A stretch of DNA of 64,000 nucleotides from the NCBI RefSeq assembly GCF_001908275.1, contig NZ_CP018620.1, forward strand, positions 4,712,001 to 4,776,000. The letters run 5' to 3'. Every line of letters begins with the position of its first letter. Position 1 is the stretch's first letter. Source of the stretch: Paenibacillus xylanexedens (GTDB taxonomy: Bacteria > Bacillota > Bacilli > Paenibacillales > Paenibacillaceae). The translations under genes were made by a program, and so were the position numbers. The notes beneath the pieces are model-generated. The model did not search any database and was not told where the DNA came from. It saw only the letters and a list, made by a program, of their open reading frames with translations. Positions 46,879-55,628 of the stretch are shown here, one piece after another.

Positions 46879-47793
46879 CTATTCGTGAAGTGCCTCCCAT
46901 AGCCCGGCGCCAAGCATGTTGGCTGCGGTCTGCTTGCGATAATGTTCCGTTGCAAATACATCACCGTACGTCGTAAACTCTTCAGCCACAGCAGCTGCAA
47001 GAGTTGCCGCTTGCATGACAGAAGCTTCGCTACCAAGAAGCCGTTGTTCCGACTCCAGAAGTCGCATCGCCATGCCTGAGCCTCCACCAGCCGCAATCGC
47101 AATCTTGGTCCAGCATTTATCCGAATTAATCTCTCCATACAACGCAACCGTCACCAGCGATGCACTGAACGTCTCCCGTCGACCCAACTTGCGGTAAAAG
47201 GAAACTTCTCGTGCAGCAGGCTTGTGCCCACTGTCCACATCAAACAGAGAGGACGATCTCATCGGGATATGAATCGAGATTAATACATCCCCTGGATTAC
47301 GGCTGCCATCCCGTCCACCCTGAAGCCAGGAAGTCACACTGCGGATCTCGATGCCGCTGTCCGTCAACCAGTGCAGCTCCGCATCATATACAAGCAAAGC
47401 AGTCAGTGTATCCCCTACTCCGGACACAATGTTCCCGCCAATGGTTGCCACATTTCGAATGGAAGGAGCAGCAATTGCGTTCACCGCTTCTTGCAGGATC
47501 GGCAGTTGATACAGCAACGCTTGTGCAGCACATTCCTTTAATCGGGTCATTGCGCCAATGACCAGCTCATCTCCACGAATAGATACACCGTTCATTTCAG
47601 GAATACGACCCAGGCTAATCAAGTGTTCAGGCGCTGGAACCAAGCCGCCCTCCCACTGGGTTCGTAGCAATGTTCCACCTGCCGTGAAACAACATATTCC
47701 CTTGAGTCTACTTCTCAACGCTTGCAGTTCTTGCAGATTCTCAGGTTGCCATACCGATGGCATGGCTCCAGAACCGTATGCCGGTGTTACCAT
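46879..47793 (-). CDS. pucC: Xanthine dehydrogenase, FAD-binding subunit
   Basis: The 304-residue protein has the vanillyl-alcohol-oxidase-type FAD-binding motifs CCFTAGGTLLRTQWEGG and IRNVATIGGNIVSGVGDT, the usual signature of the medium subunit of CO/xanthine dehydrogenases. It is the first gene of the C-D-E unit. A good sigma-A promoter stands 70 bases upstream and a terminator beyond that separates it from pucAB. Confidence 0.92.
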   Translation of the reverse strand: MVTPAYGSGAMPSVWQPENLQELQALRSRLKGICCFTAGGTLLRTQWEGGLVPAPEHLISLGRIPEMNGVSIRGDELVIGAMTRLKECAAQALLYQLPILQEAVNAIAAPSIRNVATIGGNIVSGVGDTLTALLVYDAELHWLTDSGIEIRSVTSWLQGGRDGSRNPGDVLISIHIPMRSSSLFDVDSGHKPAAREVSFYRKLGRRETFSASLVTVALYGEINSDKCWTKIAIAAGGGSGMAMRLLESEQRLLGSEASVMQAATLAAAVAEEFTTYGDVFATEHYRKQTAANMLGAGLWEALHE

Positions 47794-47861
47794 CGCTGCA
47801 TCCCCTTTCTCTCTCTTCCATGGGCAGGAAATTCAACCGTCTAATCCAAATAATTCTTCAA

Positions 47862-47890
47862 ATCATATGAGAGTTCAGCAGCAACGTCAA
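47862..47890 (-). promoter_or_regulatory. Sigma-A-type promoter of pucCDE
   Basis: On the minus strand TTGACG (47890-47885), a 17-base spacer and TATGAT (47867-47862) lie about 70 bases upstream of the pucC start codon. Confidence 0.75.
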
Positions 47891-48009
47891 TTACCTTTAC
47901 ATCGTTTTGGATAAATGTATAAAACCCGCGTTTTATTTGTGCTTGATGCATTATGATCTATCGAAAGCTAACATAGGCTCTCTTTCATCACATGATAAAA
48001 GAAGACAAA

Positions 48010-48038
48010 CAGGCCAACCAGACTGCCTGGCTGACCTG
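48010..48038 (-). terminator. Hairpin terminator after pucB
   Basis: CAGGCCAACCAG and CTGGCTGACCTG pair with two G-U-type positions; the minus strand then runs TTTGTCTTCTTTT. It lies about 45 bases past the pucB stop and separates pucAB from pucCDE. Confidence 0.6.
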
Positions 48039-48083
48039 ATCATGTAATTAAATTATACATAGTTAATAATCTTCTCCTGTTAT

Positions 48084-48731
48084 TTAGTCTGTTTGATCCG
48101 ACTCGTATACATGATTCAGAATACGTTCCAATTCCGGTTCTGTATCCGCATCCCAGAAACTAGTCTCAGACAGTGGTACATGTACACCTGAATAGTTAGC
48201 GCTGCGCATAATCTTGCGTGCCCCCTCATCTCCATGCAAGGACAACAGAGGTCCGAACATATGGGAGCGAAAAGCAACGGGCGGCTTGCCTCCCTCACCG
48301 TCGGTAGCTGCGACATAGTCACTCAGCTTGTGGGTAGCCAGTGCTGTGGTCACTAGATTGATATCCTGTGCTTGTAATAAAGGCTGATCCCCCAGAAGCA
48401 TGAGAATGCCCTCCGGTTTGTACTCCATGGCCGACAATACGCCAGAATGAAGAGAACTGGCCATGCCGCAAGCATAGTCTGCACAGGCCACAATTCGAAG
48501 TCGTGCTGTGGCATGATAAGCATATGCGGCTGAATCAACCCATTTTACAGGCAGCCACGCCAATGAATCTTCCGGTTTGACTACACAGACCACTTGATCC
48601 AGATCCGAATTCAGCGCAGCTTCCAGTGACCATGCAGCCAGTGACCTCCCGTCTGGCATGACAACCGAGAGTTTATCCCGACCAAGGCGACAACTCTTAC
48701 CTGCTGCCAGTACTATGCCCGTCATTCGCAT
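48084..48731 (-). CDS. pucB: Molybdenum cofactor nucleotidyltransferase (MobA/MocA-like)
   Basis: The protein has about 215 residues, with the nucleotidyltransferase signature GIVLAAGKSCRLGRDKL at the N-terminus, GILMLLGDQPLLQAQDI with the metal-binding Asp, and KPPVAFRSHMF. MocA-type proteins attach CMP to molybdopterin for xanthine dehydrogenase family enzymes. It overlaps the end of pucA by about 35 bases and is translated from ATG 48731 (AAGGGAAG eight bases upstream) or ATG 48725. Confidence 0.85.
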   Translation of the reverse strand: MRMTGIVLAAGKSCRLGRDKLSVVMPDGRSLAAWSLEAALNSDLDQVVCVVKPEDSLAWLPVKWVDSAAYAYHATARLRIVACADYACGMASSLHSGVLSAMEYKPEGILMLLGDQPLLQAQDINLVTTALATHKLSDYVAATDGEGGKPPVAFRSHMFGPLLSLHGDEGARKIMRSANYSGVHVPLSETSFWDADTEPELERILNHVYESDQTD

Positions 48732-49992
48732 GTGCAACGCTTCCCTTCTGCCCCAGCTCGGAACTCAAGGAAGAAACCTTATGTTTACATGCGATCAATT
48801 CAGCTGCAATGCTGATGGCGATCTGTTCAGGACCATCCGCTCCGATGCTCAAACCAACGGGAGAATGCACATATTTCAACGGTGGTAAGCCATCCAGCAG
48901 ACGGGCTGTTCGTGTTTTGGAACCCATGATGCCAAGATACGCGTACTCACAGTCCACTAACATCTCCAGCAGTTCACGTTCGCGGGGGAAATTGTGACTC
49001 ATTAAAATCAAATAATCTCCGTTGTGCACGTTTAACAAAGGCATAATCTCACGTGGGAAACCAAGTACAAGTTCAGCTTCAGGGAATCGTTCCGAGGTGC
49101 ATAAGGACTCTCGCCAATCGGCTACAACTACTCGGAATCCTGCAGACCCGGCGAGTCTGGCAACAGGAATAACATCATTCCCGGCTCCGATGATAATCAG
49201 GCGAGGTTTAGGCGTGTACAGCGAAGTAAGTTGCTGCGGAAGCTCCCAGGGATTCGTTGAAATCCCGTCGTTTGTGGGTATTTCAGCATCAGACTCAGAG
49301 ATATGTTGTGAATCACCGGATAGATGGGATGAGTGAGATCCGTTTGACGTAGCAGTTACCATTTCAGGCACAAGCGTAAGGCGAGGTATGTCGGGAGAAT
49401 GTTGTGTTGATGCCGTATGTTCATGCTTGGTATTTCCACTGCTGTGCTGTACATCAACCTGCAATGAAGCTTGATTATAATTCGCCACGCGATCATGAGG
49501 AGGGACGAGCGAAGGACGCAAGATTGGCTGGCGCCGAGTACCCGTTGGTTCAATCCGTTTCCAGCCATATTGAACCTTCGTGTAATCATCTTGGAACGTT
49601 CGGGTTAACGCTGTTGCACTGCCGGATTGAAAACACTCGTACATCTTATGCAACGTATATCGGAGTTCACCACACACAGGTTCAAGCAACACAACAACGA
49701 GTCCGCCGCAGCCAATAGTCTCACCCCAGGACAGATCATCCTCGGGACGCATGTCGTATTCCGCGAATTCCATCTGCTTCGTATCCAGTACATGGCTCAC
49801 CCGGGCCTGAAGATCACTCTCCATACATCCCGGACTGATACTACCAACCATTTTGCCATCCTCGGTCAACAGCATAGAGACTCCCTGCTTACGGTAAGCA
49901 TGACCCTCTACCTTAATCGCTGTTGCGAGCACGCAGCGCGTTTCACGGGCTGCGATTGCACACAGATCATGCATTTCCATATCGGTCCCCAT
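48697..49992 (-). CDS. pucA: XdhC/CoxI-family xanthine dehydrogenase maturation factor with an inserted linker
   Basis: The 431-residue protein combines an N-terminal XdhC/CoxI domain (VLATAIKVEGHAYRKQGVSM, SPGCMESDLQARV, IGCGGLVVVLLEP) and a C-terminal Rossmann domain (PRLIIIGAGNDVIPVARLAG, SHNFPRERELLEMLV, YLGIMGSKTRTARLLDGL). These proteins load sulfurated molybdenum cofactor into xanthine dehydrogenase. The protein is longer than most relatives because of a low-complexity segment of about 80 residues between the two halves (rich in His, Ser, Thr). It is followed, with overlap, by pucB. Confidence 0.87.
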   Translation of the reverse strand: MGTDMEMHDLCAIAARETRCVLATAIKVEGHAYRKQGVSMLLTEDGKMVGSISPGCMESDLQARVSHVLDTKQMEFAEYDMRPEDDLSWGETIGCGGLVVVLLEPVCGELRYTLHKMYECFQSGSATALTRTFQDDYTKVQYGWKRIEPTGTRRQPILRPSLVPPHDRVANYNQASLQVDVQHSSGNTKHEHTASTQHSPDIPRLTLVPEMVTATSNGSHSSHLSGDSQHISESDAEIPTNDGISTNPWELPQQLTSLYTPKPRLIIIGAGNDVIPVARLAGSAGFRVVVADWRESLCTSERFPEAELVLGFPREIMPLLNVHNGDYLILMSHNFPRERELLEMLVDCEYAYLGIMGSKTRTARLLDGLPPLKYVHSPVGLSIGADGPEQIAISIAAELIACKHKVSSLSSELGQKGSVAHANDGHSTGSR

Positions 49993-50022
49993 CCTTTCTG
50001 GAATCGCATAAGCTTCCTTCGA

Positions 50023-51345
50023 TCAGATGCGCTTCATCAATCTCGCAATGCTTTTATCCGACTCACGCAGCACAATGCCACGATCAATCGTCTGAATCTT
50101 GCGATTTTTGAGTACAATGCTGCCATCGATAATAACGGTGTCCACACAGCTACGTGTTGCCGAATAGACCACGCGAGAATAGACATCTGTCTCATAGGAA
50201 GGGTACGTGTGGAAATCATCCAGATCCAGCAGTAGCATATCTGCCTTTTTTCCCACTTCGAGGCTGCCAATTTCCTTCGACAAGCCCAGCACCTCTGCAC
50301 CGCCCATGGTAGCCATGCGTAATACGGTCCGGGCATCCATCACCGTTGGGCCATGAGGAATCTTCTGCATCAGCGCTGTGAGGCGCATCTCCTGAAACAT
50401 ATCCAGATTGTTGTTGCACGCGGCGCCATCTGCCCCGATCCCAACAGCAATTTGTCGATTCAGCAGATCTGGAATATCCGCTACCCCGGAGGAAAGTTTC
50501 ATATTTGATCCAGGACAGTGAGTGACTTTGACACCGCGCTTGCGGATGATCTCCTTCTCTTCCTCACTCAGCCATACACAGTGAGCCAGCACCAATCTTG
50601 GGGTAGCCAGACCGATATGATCAAGGTATACGATGTTACGCATCCCGCGTTCGTGTTCTACCAATTCGATCTCTCCGCGATTCTCGGAGGCATGGGTGTG
50701 GACTTTGACATGATATTTATTCGACAGATCACGTACCTCTACCAGCAATTCTTCGGTACACGATACAACGAAGCGTGGACAGAAAGCATATTGAATGCGA
50801 CCTCCGCCAAACCCGTTCCATTTCTCCAGCAGATCCACACTCTGTTGCAGCGAAGTTGCTGTATCCTCACGCAGGGGTTCCGGAACCTCGTCTCCATGAT
50901 CCATCATTACCTTGCCGGAGATGACCCGGATGCCACTCTGTGCCATCGCCTGAAACGCCGAGTCCGTGTGATGTACCGTCTCCATATCCAGAATGGTTGT
51001 GGTTCCGCTGGAGATCAATTCGCCAAGTCCAAGCATCGCAGAGTAATACACGGACTCCTCATCATGTGCTGCTTCCAGCGGCCAGATTCGTTGACGGAGC
51101 CAATCCATCAGTTCCAGATCGTCCGCACGTCCACGGAACAAGGTCTGACACAGATGAATATGCGTCTGAATGAAACCAGGCAACAGCACTTTACCGCGAG
51201 CATCAATGACTTGGTCAGCTTGCATGTCGATGTGCGCTGCAATCTCCTTGATTTTGTTATCCTCGATCAACAGATCTCCGATGAACACTTCCTCTTCTGC
51301 ATTCATCGTCACAAGCTGTGCACCTTTCAGCAGGATCGTTCCCAT
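50023..51345 (-). CDS. Amidohydrolase-type purine deaminase (guanine deaminase candidate)
   Basis: This 440-residue metal-dependent amidohydrolase of the TrzN/SsnA/MtaD group has HxH in PGFIQTHIHLCQTLFRG, the metal histidine in VHTHASENRGE, LAHCVWLSEEE, and the metal-binding Asp region GIGADGAACNNNLDMFQEM. Relatives deaminate guanine, 8-oxoguanine, adenosine or S-adenosylhomocysteine. Next to xanthine dehydrogenase genes, guanine to xanthine is the most useful reaction, but this is context-based; the motif GADGAACNNNLDMF also occurs in MtaD-like deaminases. It precedes pucA by 30 bases. Confidence 0.72.
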   Translation of the reverse strand: MGTILLKGAQLVTMNAEEEVFIGDLLIEDNKIKEIAAHIDMQADQVIDARGKVLLPGFIQTHIHLCQTLFRGRADDLELMDWLRQRIWPLEAAHDEESVYYSAMLGLGELISSGTTTILDMETVHHTDSAFQAMAQSGIRVISGKVMMDHGDEVPEPLREDTATSLQQSVDLLEKWNGFGGGRIQYAFCPRFVVSCTEELLVEVRDLSNKYHVKVHTHASENRGEIELVEHERGMRNIVYLDHIGLATPRLVLAHCVWLSEEEKEIIRKRGVKVTHCPGSNMKLSSGVADIPDLLNRQIAVGIGADGAACNNNLDMFQEMRLTALMQKIPHGPTVMDARTVLRMATMGGAEVLGLSKEIGSLEVGKKADMLLLDLDDFHTYPSYETDVYSRVVYSATRSCVDTVIIDGSIVLKNRKIQTIDRGIVLRESDKSIARLMKRI

Positions 51346-51379
51346 GCCAATCTCCCCTATCTGTGTCTGTCTATATATT

Positions 51380-51466
51380 ACAACTCATACATATTTACAC
51401 TTGCACTCCGATGACAGACCAATCTTCCGATCGCTGTTATCGTGTAAATATCTAGTTGAACTTATA
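51380..51466 (+). repeat. Dispersed inverted-repeat element, copy R3 (short form)
   Basis: This is the compact form of the family: left end with ATTTACAC, the stem GATGACAG/CTGTTATC with a CTTCCGATCG-containing loop, and directly afterwards the right end CGTGTAAATATCTAGTTGAACTT. The central second hairpin of R1 and R4 is absent. It lies 18 bases past the stop codon of the GGT-family gene, but in the opposite orientation to the other copies relative to their upstream genes. Confidence 0.7.
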
Positions 51467-51483
51467 AATGTCCAATGTAGCTG

Positions 51484-53079
51484 TTACCACCCAATAGCCA
51501 TACCATCACCTCTAGGGTCTGCTGCGCCACTAATCATACCGTCCTCACGAATGACAATGCCTTGCGACTGTCCCATAATGCCGTCCCACGGCGCTCTCGC
51601 TTCAACGTTATGTCCCCATTGGGCAAGGGTTGCACATACGTCATCGTGATATCGGTTCTCCACACGCATCGTATCGCCTTCTTCGCCCCAGGTACGTCCA
51701 TACACCCAACGCGGCAGGCTGATTGCTTCCTGAATGTTCAGCCCGTAATCAAGCACTCCGGTAAGCACAGATAATTGTGTCTGCGGCTGCCCTTCTCCCC
51801 CCTGTGTACCCACGAGCATATAAGGTTTGCCATCTCGTGTAACGAGGCCCGGCATGAGGGTATGGAATGAGCGTTTGTTCGGTTCCAAAACGTTGGCATC
51901 CCTCGGATCTAAGGAGAAAAACGACCCCCGGTTCTGCATGATAACCCCCGTATCCCCTGGAACATAGGCTGCACCGAAGTCAAAATACAGGCTTTGAATG
52001 AATGAAACGGCATTGCCTTCGCTATCAACAACGGCTGCATACGCCGTGTCCTGACCTATTGTTTTAGACAAAAACGGCTGTGCGACAGGTGGAGCAGACT
52101 GAATCTCGTTCCACAGTTGGTCTCCATAACCCTTGGATAACAAGTGATCCAGCGGAATGTCCCTGAAATCCGGGTCCGTCAGATAACGGTCACGATCCCG
52201 AAACGCCTTTTTCACCACTTCCGCCATCAGATGATAGAATTCCGGTGAGGTACGTGCTACAGAGGACAGATCCGTATGCTCCAGCATATTTAACATCATC
52301 AGCATCGAGAATCCCTGCGAGTTGGGCGGCATCTGATGAACTTCATAGCCACGATACTCCGTACTGACCGGTTTCACCCACTCGCCCCGATGACCCGCAA
52401 AGTCTGCTGGGGCAAGCATGCCCCCATCCTCACGAATAGCTGAAGTCAGACGATCCGCGAGTTCTCCTGTATAAAAAGTATCTCGCCCTTCCGTCTGAAT
52501 CAGACGAATGGAGGCAGCAAGATCAGGCTGGATCAGTAGCTCACCTTCCTGCAAAAGTGTACCCAAAGGCGCAAATACCGCTCGCAGCGGTGTATGCCCC
52601 ATAATGAAATCTTCATCCCTTTCCATCCACAGGCGGAGATTTCGGGATACAGGGCATCCTTTTTCCGCATACTGCGCGGCAGGTTCAAGCAACTGCTCCC
52701 ACGGTAACTTACCGTACCGAGACCAGACTTCCCACCAGGCATCCACCATTCCCGGAACCGTGATGGCACTAAGCACACCGCGTTGAGGGATGGCATTCAT
52801 GCCCATCGCTTTGAACGTATCGGCATGAATGCCTGCGGCTGAGCGGCCACTTCCGTTATAAGCGGTAATCTCACCGCTCGTTCCATCATGAACCAGGAAG
52901 AAGGCGTCCCCTCCAAGTCCGGTCATATGCGGATATACCACACCCAGAGCTGCACTGACCGCAACAGCAGCATCATAAGCATTACCGCCCTGCTGGAGGA
53001 TAGAACTTCCAACTGCACTCGCTAGATAATGAGGAGAGGTGACCATAACCTCTCTGGAGATTGGCATCTGGTTTAACAT
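51484..53079 (-). CDS. Gamma-glutamyltransferase-family Ntn hydrolase, possible oxamate amidohydrolase
   Basis: This 531-residue Ntn hydrolase of the GGT family has no signal peptide. The autocleavage threonine is in GQDTAYAAVVDSEGNAVSF near residue 340; other family motifs are ASAVGSSILQQGGNAYDAAV, HMTGLGGDAFFLV and GTQGGEGQPQTQLSVL. It overlaps pucG by seven bases at the end of the uric-acid operon. Oxamate amidohydrolase HpxW of Klebsiella allantoin catabolism belongs to this family, so removal of ammonia from oxamate is a better guess than glutathione breakdown. The family is certain, the reaction inferred. Confidence 0.8.
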   Translation of the reverse strand: MLNQMPISREVMVTSPHYLASAVGSSILQQGGNAYDAAVAVSAALGVVYPHMTGLGGDAFFLVHDGTSGEITAYNGSGRSAAGIHADTFKAMGMNAIPQRGVLSAITVPGMVDAWWEVWSRYGKLPWEQLLEPAAQYAEKGCPVSRNLRLWMERDEDFIMGHTPLRAVFAPLGTLLQEGELLIQPDLAASIRLIQTEGRDTFYTGELADRLTSAIREDGGMLAPADFAGHRGEWVKPVSTEYRGYEVHQMPPNSQGFSMLMMLNMLEHTDLSSVARTSPEFYHLMAEVVKKAFRDRDRYLTDPDFRDIPLDHLLSKGYGDQLWNEIQSAPPVAQPFLSKTIGQDTAYAAVVDSEGNAVSFIQSLYFDFGAAYVPGDTGVIMQNRGSFFSLDPRDANVLEPNKRSFHTLMPGLVTRDGKPYMLVGTQGGEGQPQTQLSVLTGVLDYGLNIQEAISLPRWVYGRTWGEEGDTMRVENRYHDDVCATLAQWGHNVEARAPWDGIMGQSQGIVIREDGMISGAADPRGDGMAIGW

Positions 53080-54320
53080 AAGGCACCCTCCTTCCCTGCA
53101 TACACATCCAATGCGGCCTGCACCGCTTCACCGGCTGGTAACACGTGACGATGACGGAGAAGAACAGCTTCCAGCGCTCCCAGCACATGAAGTACGTTTT
53201 TGCGTTGGCAGCTGAATCCCATTGTACCGATCCGCCAGATTTGTCCTTTCAACGGTCCGAATGAACTGGCAATCTCAATGCTGAAATCGTTCAGCAACAT
53301 GCTGCGCACCGACTCACCATCAATCCCCTCCGGAATGGTGATACAGGTGACCACAGGAAGTTTACTGGACATATCCCCATACAACTGTAGTCCCATTCCC
53401 TGAATTCCAGCGACCAACGCACGTTCATTTACCAGATGTCTTTGGAACCTGGCCTCCAATCCTTCTTGCAGCAGAATGCGTAATCCTTCGTGAAGACCGT
53501 AGAGCATGGAGGTGGCCTCCGTATGGTGGTTCAACCGTGCTGAACTCCAGTAATCCTGCAATTGGCTTAGGTCAAAATAATTGCTGGCAATCGTGCGGCC
53601 TTCTGCCCTCGCACTGGTTGCATCTCGCAGTCCGCGTTCAACTGTTTTGCGGCTCATCAGTTTCTGCTCCACTCGACTGTTGTATGTGAGAGGTGCCATC
53701 CCTGAAGGAACAGACAGGCATTTCTGCGTACCACCCATTACCGCATCCAGATGCCAAGCATCCGTCTCTACCGGAGTCCCACCAATGGTAGCCACAGCAT
53801 CCACAACGAGTAAAATATCAAGGTCGCGACAGGCTTTGCCAATCTCGGCAAGGGGCTGCATCTGTCCGGTCGAAGTCTCACCGTGAACCATCGCAACCAG
53901 ACTTGGTTTATGGGTATGAATCGCCTTGATCACTTCTTCCGGATCAAATACCGTTCCCCATTCCGTTTCAAAAAAAACAACCTCTGCGCCACAGCGTTCC
54001 GAGATTTCAACCAGCAGATGTCCGAATCGTCCGTAGATCGGGACGAGAACTTTATCACCGGGCTGGATCAGACTGACCAACACAGCTTCAATGCCTGAAC
54101 GGGAAGTACCATCGACTGGATAACACCACTCGTTATCTGTCATATATAACTCACGCAGCATTGCCATCGTCTCGTTCATTAAGGATGTGAACTCCGGGTC
54201 AAACTGACCCAGGATCGGAAAGGATAATGCTCTGAGAACACGTGGATCAACTTCAACCGGCCCCGGGGTCATAATGGTCCGCAAGGACGGAGATAACTCT
54301 TTATAGGTGGACATCTTCAT
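53073..54320 (-). CDS. pucG: (S)-ureidoglycine-glyoxylate aminotransferase
   Basis: This 415-residue class V aminotransferase has TPGPVEVDPRVLRALSFPIL at the N-terminus, WCYPVDGTSRSGIEAVLVSL, the PLP-Asp region LLVVDAVATIGGTPVE, and the PLP lysine in MGGTQKCLSVPSGMAP. In B. subtilis PucG transfers the amino group of ureidoglycine to glyoxylate, giving oxalurate and glycine. It lies between allantoate amidohydrolase and the GGT-family gene, consistent with a route through oxalurate and oxamate. Confidence 0.88.
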   Translation of the reverse strand: MKMSTYKELSPSLRTIMTPGPVEVDPRVLRALSFPILGQFDPEFTSLMNETMAMLRELYMTDNEWCYPVDGTSRSGIEAVLVSLIQPGDKVLVPIYGRFGHLLVEISERCGAEVVFFETEWGTVFDPEEVIKAIHTHKPSLVAMVHGETSTGQMQPLAEIGKACRDLDILLVVDAVATIGGTPVETDAWHLDAVMGGTQKCLSVPSGMAPLTYNSRVEQKLMSRKTVERGLRDATSARAEGRTIASNYFDLSQLQDYWSSARLNHHTEATSMLYGLHEGLRILLQEGLEARFQRHLVNERALVAGIQGMGLQLYGDMSSKLPVVTCITIPEGIDGESVRSMLLNDFSIEIASSFGPLKGQIWRIGTMGFSCQRKNVLHVLGALEAVLLRHRHVLPAGEAVQAALDVYAGKEGALC

Positions 54321-55628
54321 TCAACTCCCGTAACCGTATTTATAGAGTAGCCGGACCAGAACTCGAAAACCGTGCATCAGGTCTGCCTCAGCTGTATATT
54401 CAAGTGGATTATGACTAATACCGTCCTGGCTCGGCACAAAGATCATGGCCGTCGGACAAGCCGGCTGAAAAATCTGCGAATCATGTCCAGCGCCGCTTGG
54501 CATTAACCAGTAGGACAACTGCTCCTGCTCACAGGTATCTTGAATGTTTGAGATCATCTCTGCATTCATAGGAATGGGCGTCACCGACAGATGTTCTTCC
54601 CAGTCCAGTCCGAGCTGCTGCTCGGCTGCAATACGACTAAATGCCTGGAGTATATCCTGCCAGCAGCGATCAATACTCTCCTGCCGGATATGGCGGATAT
54701 CCAGTGAAAACACCGCCCGTGCTGCAACCACATTCCCAACCCCCGGATCAGCTGTGATTCGCCCAACCGTGGCTACGAGCGGTTCTCCTACTTCCAATGC
54801 GATATTCCTTACCGCAGCAATCATCTCGGCTGCTCCGGCAAGTGCGTCCTTGCGCCAGGACATTGGCGTCGTCCCCGCGTGATTTGCTTCCCCGCTCACC
54901 GTGATACTGAACCGCTTCTGACCTACAATGTCGGATACAACTCCAATCGAATGTCCAAGACGTTCCAGAACCTGACCTTGCTCAATGTGAAGCTCAATAA
55001 AGGCACCGTAATTTTTCGCGGCGGGTCTATATGCACTATCGGGTCCAAAGCCTGCATCCCGGATCGCTTGTGCAAAGGTAACGCCGTCTTGATCCTTCAA
55101 ATGCTCTACATCTTCCAGAGACGTTATTCCTGTTATACTGCGTGAACCCCAATACGCAAAAGGGAATCGACTTCCCTCTTCTTCGCATAACGATACCACT
55201 TTAAGTGTGCGCTTCGGTGCTCCGAAATGCTTCTGCAAATACTCCAATGCCAGGACTCCCGCCACCACACCGTAAGCACCATCATATTTGCCGCCATACA
55301 CCACCGTATCAATATGTGATCCGGTCACAATCGGTAATTCTTCAGCACCCGTCGCCGATTCCTTACCCTCACTCTTGAGTGTGCCATACAGATTACCGGA
55401 CTGGTCAAATTCGGGAGACAGCCCTTTCTCTTGCATTTTGGCTGCAAGGGCACCTTGTGCTTCACACCAAGCCGAGTCATACAACAGTCGTGTGACGCCA
55501 CCCTGTGCATCCGCGCCATATGTCGACAGCCAGTCAAGCATGGCTTGCAGCTCCACCTGTTCCACATCCGGCAAAGGAAGAGGTGCATTATTTGTACCGG
55601 ATGAACGATATACTCCAGACTCATTCAT
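54321..55628 (-). CDS. pucF: Allantoate amidohydrolase
   Basis: The 435-residue M20/carbamoylase-type metallo-hydrolase has metal ligands in VTGSHIDTVVYGGKYDGAYG and LCEEEGSRFPFAYWGSRS, the bridging-region FIELHIEQGQVLE, and NHAGTTPMSWRKDAL typical of hydantoinase/carbamoylase enzymes. It would split allantoate to ureidoglycine with release of ammonia and carbon dioxide. It overlaps pucH by four bases. Confidence 0.87.
   Translation of the reverse strand: MNESGVYRSSGTNNAPLPLPDVEQVELQAMLDWLSTYGADAQGGVTRLLYDSAWCEAQGALAAKMQEKGLSPEFDQSGNLYGTLKSEGKESATGAEELPIVTGSHIDTVVYGGKYDGAYGVVAGVLALEYLQKHFGAPKRTLKVVSLCEEEGSRFPFAYWGSRSITGITSLEDVEHLKDQDGVTFAQAIRDAGFGPDSAYRPAAKNYGAFIELHIEQGQVLERLGHSIGVVSDIVGQKRFSITVSGEANHAGTTPMSWRKDALAGAAEMIAAVRNIALEVGEPLVATVGRITADPGVGNVVAARAVFSLDIRHIRQESIDRCWQDILQAFSRIAAEQQLGLDWEEHLSVTPIPMNAEMISNIQDTCEQEQLSYWLMPSGAGHDSQIFQPACPTAMIFVPSQDGISHNPLEYTAEADLMHGFRVLVRLLYKYGYGS

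Noticed and set aside
47880..47935. PucR binding site upstream of pucC
   Set aside because: A TTTTGGATAA sequence is present, but its spacing and bases do not fit the published PucR box as I remember it well enough to call.
50518..51414. Plus-strand 298-codon frame opposite the deaminase gene
   Set aside because: Despite its length, it is antisense to a well-conserved amidohydrolase with all its metal motifs. Its translation is His/Gln rich without recognisable domains and has no ribosome site.
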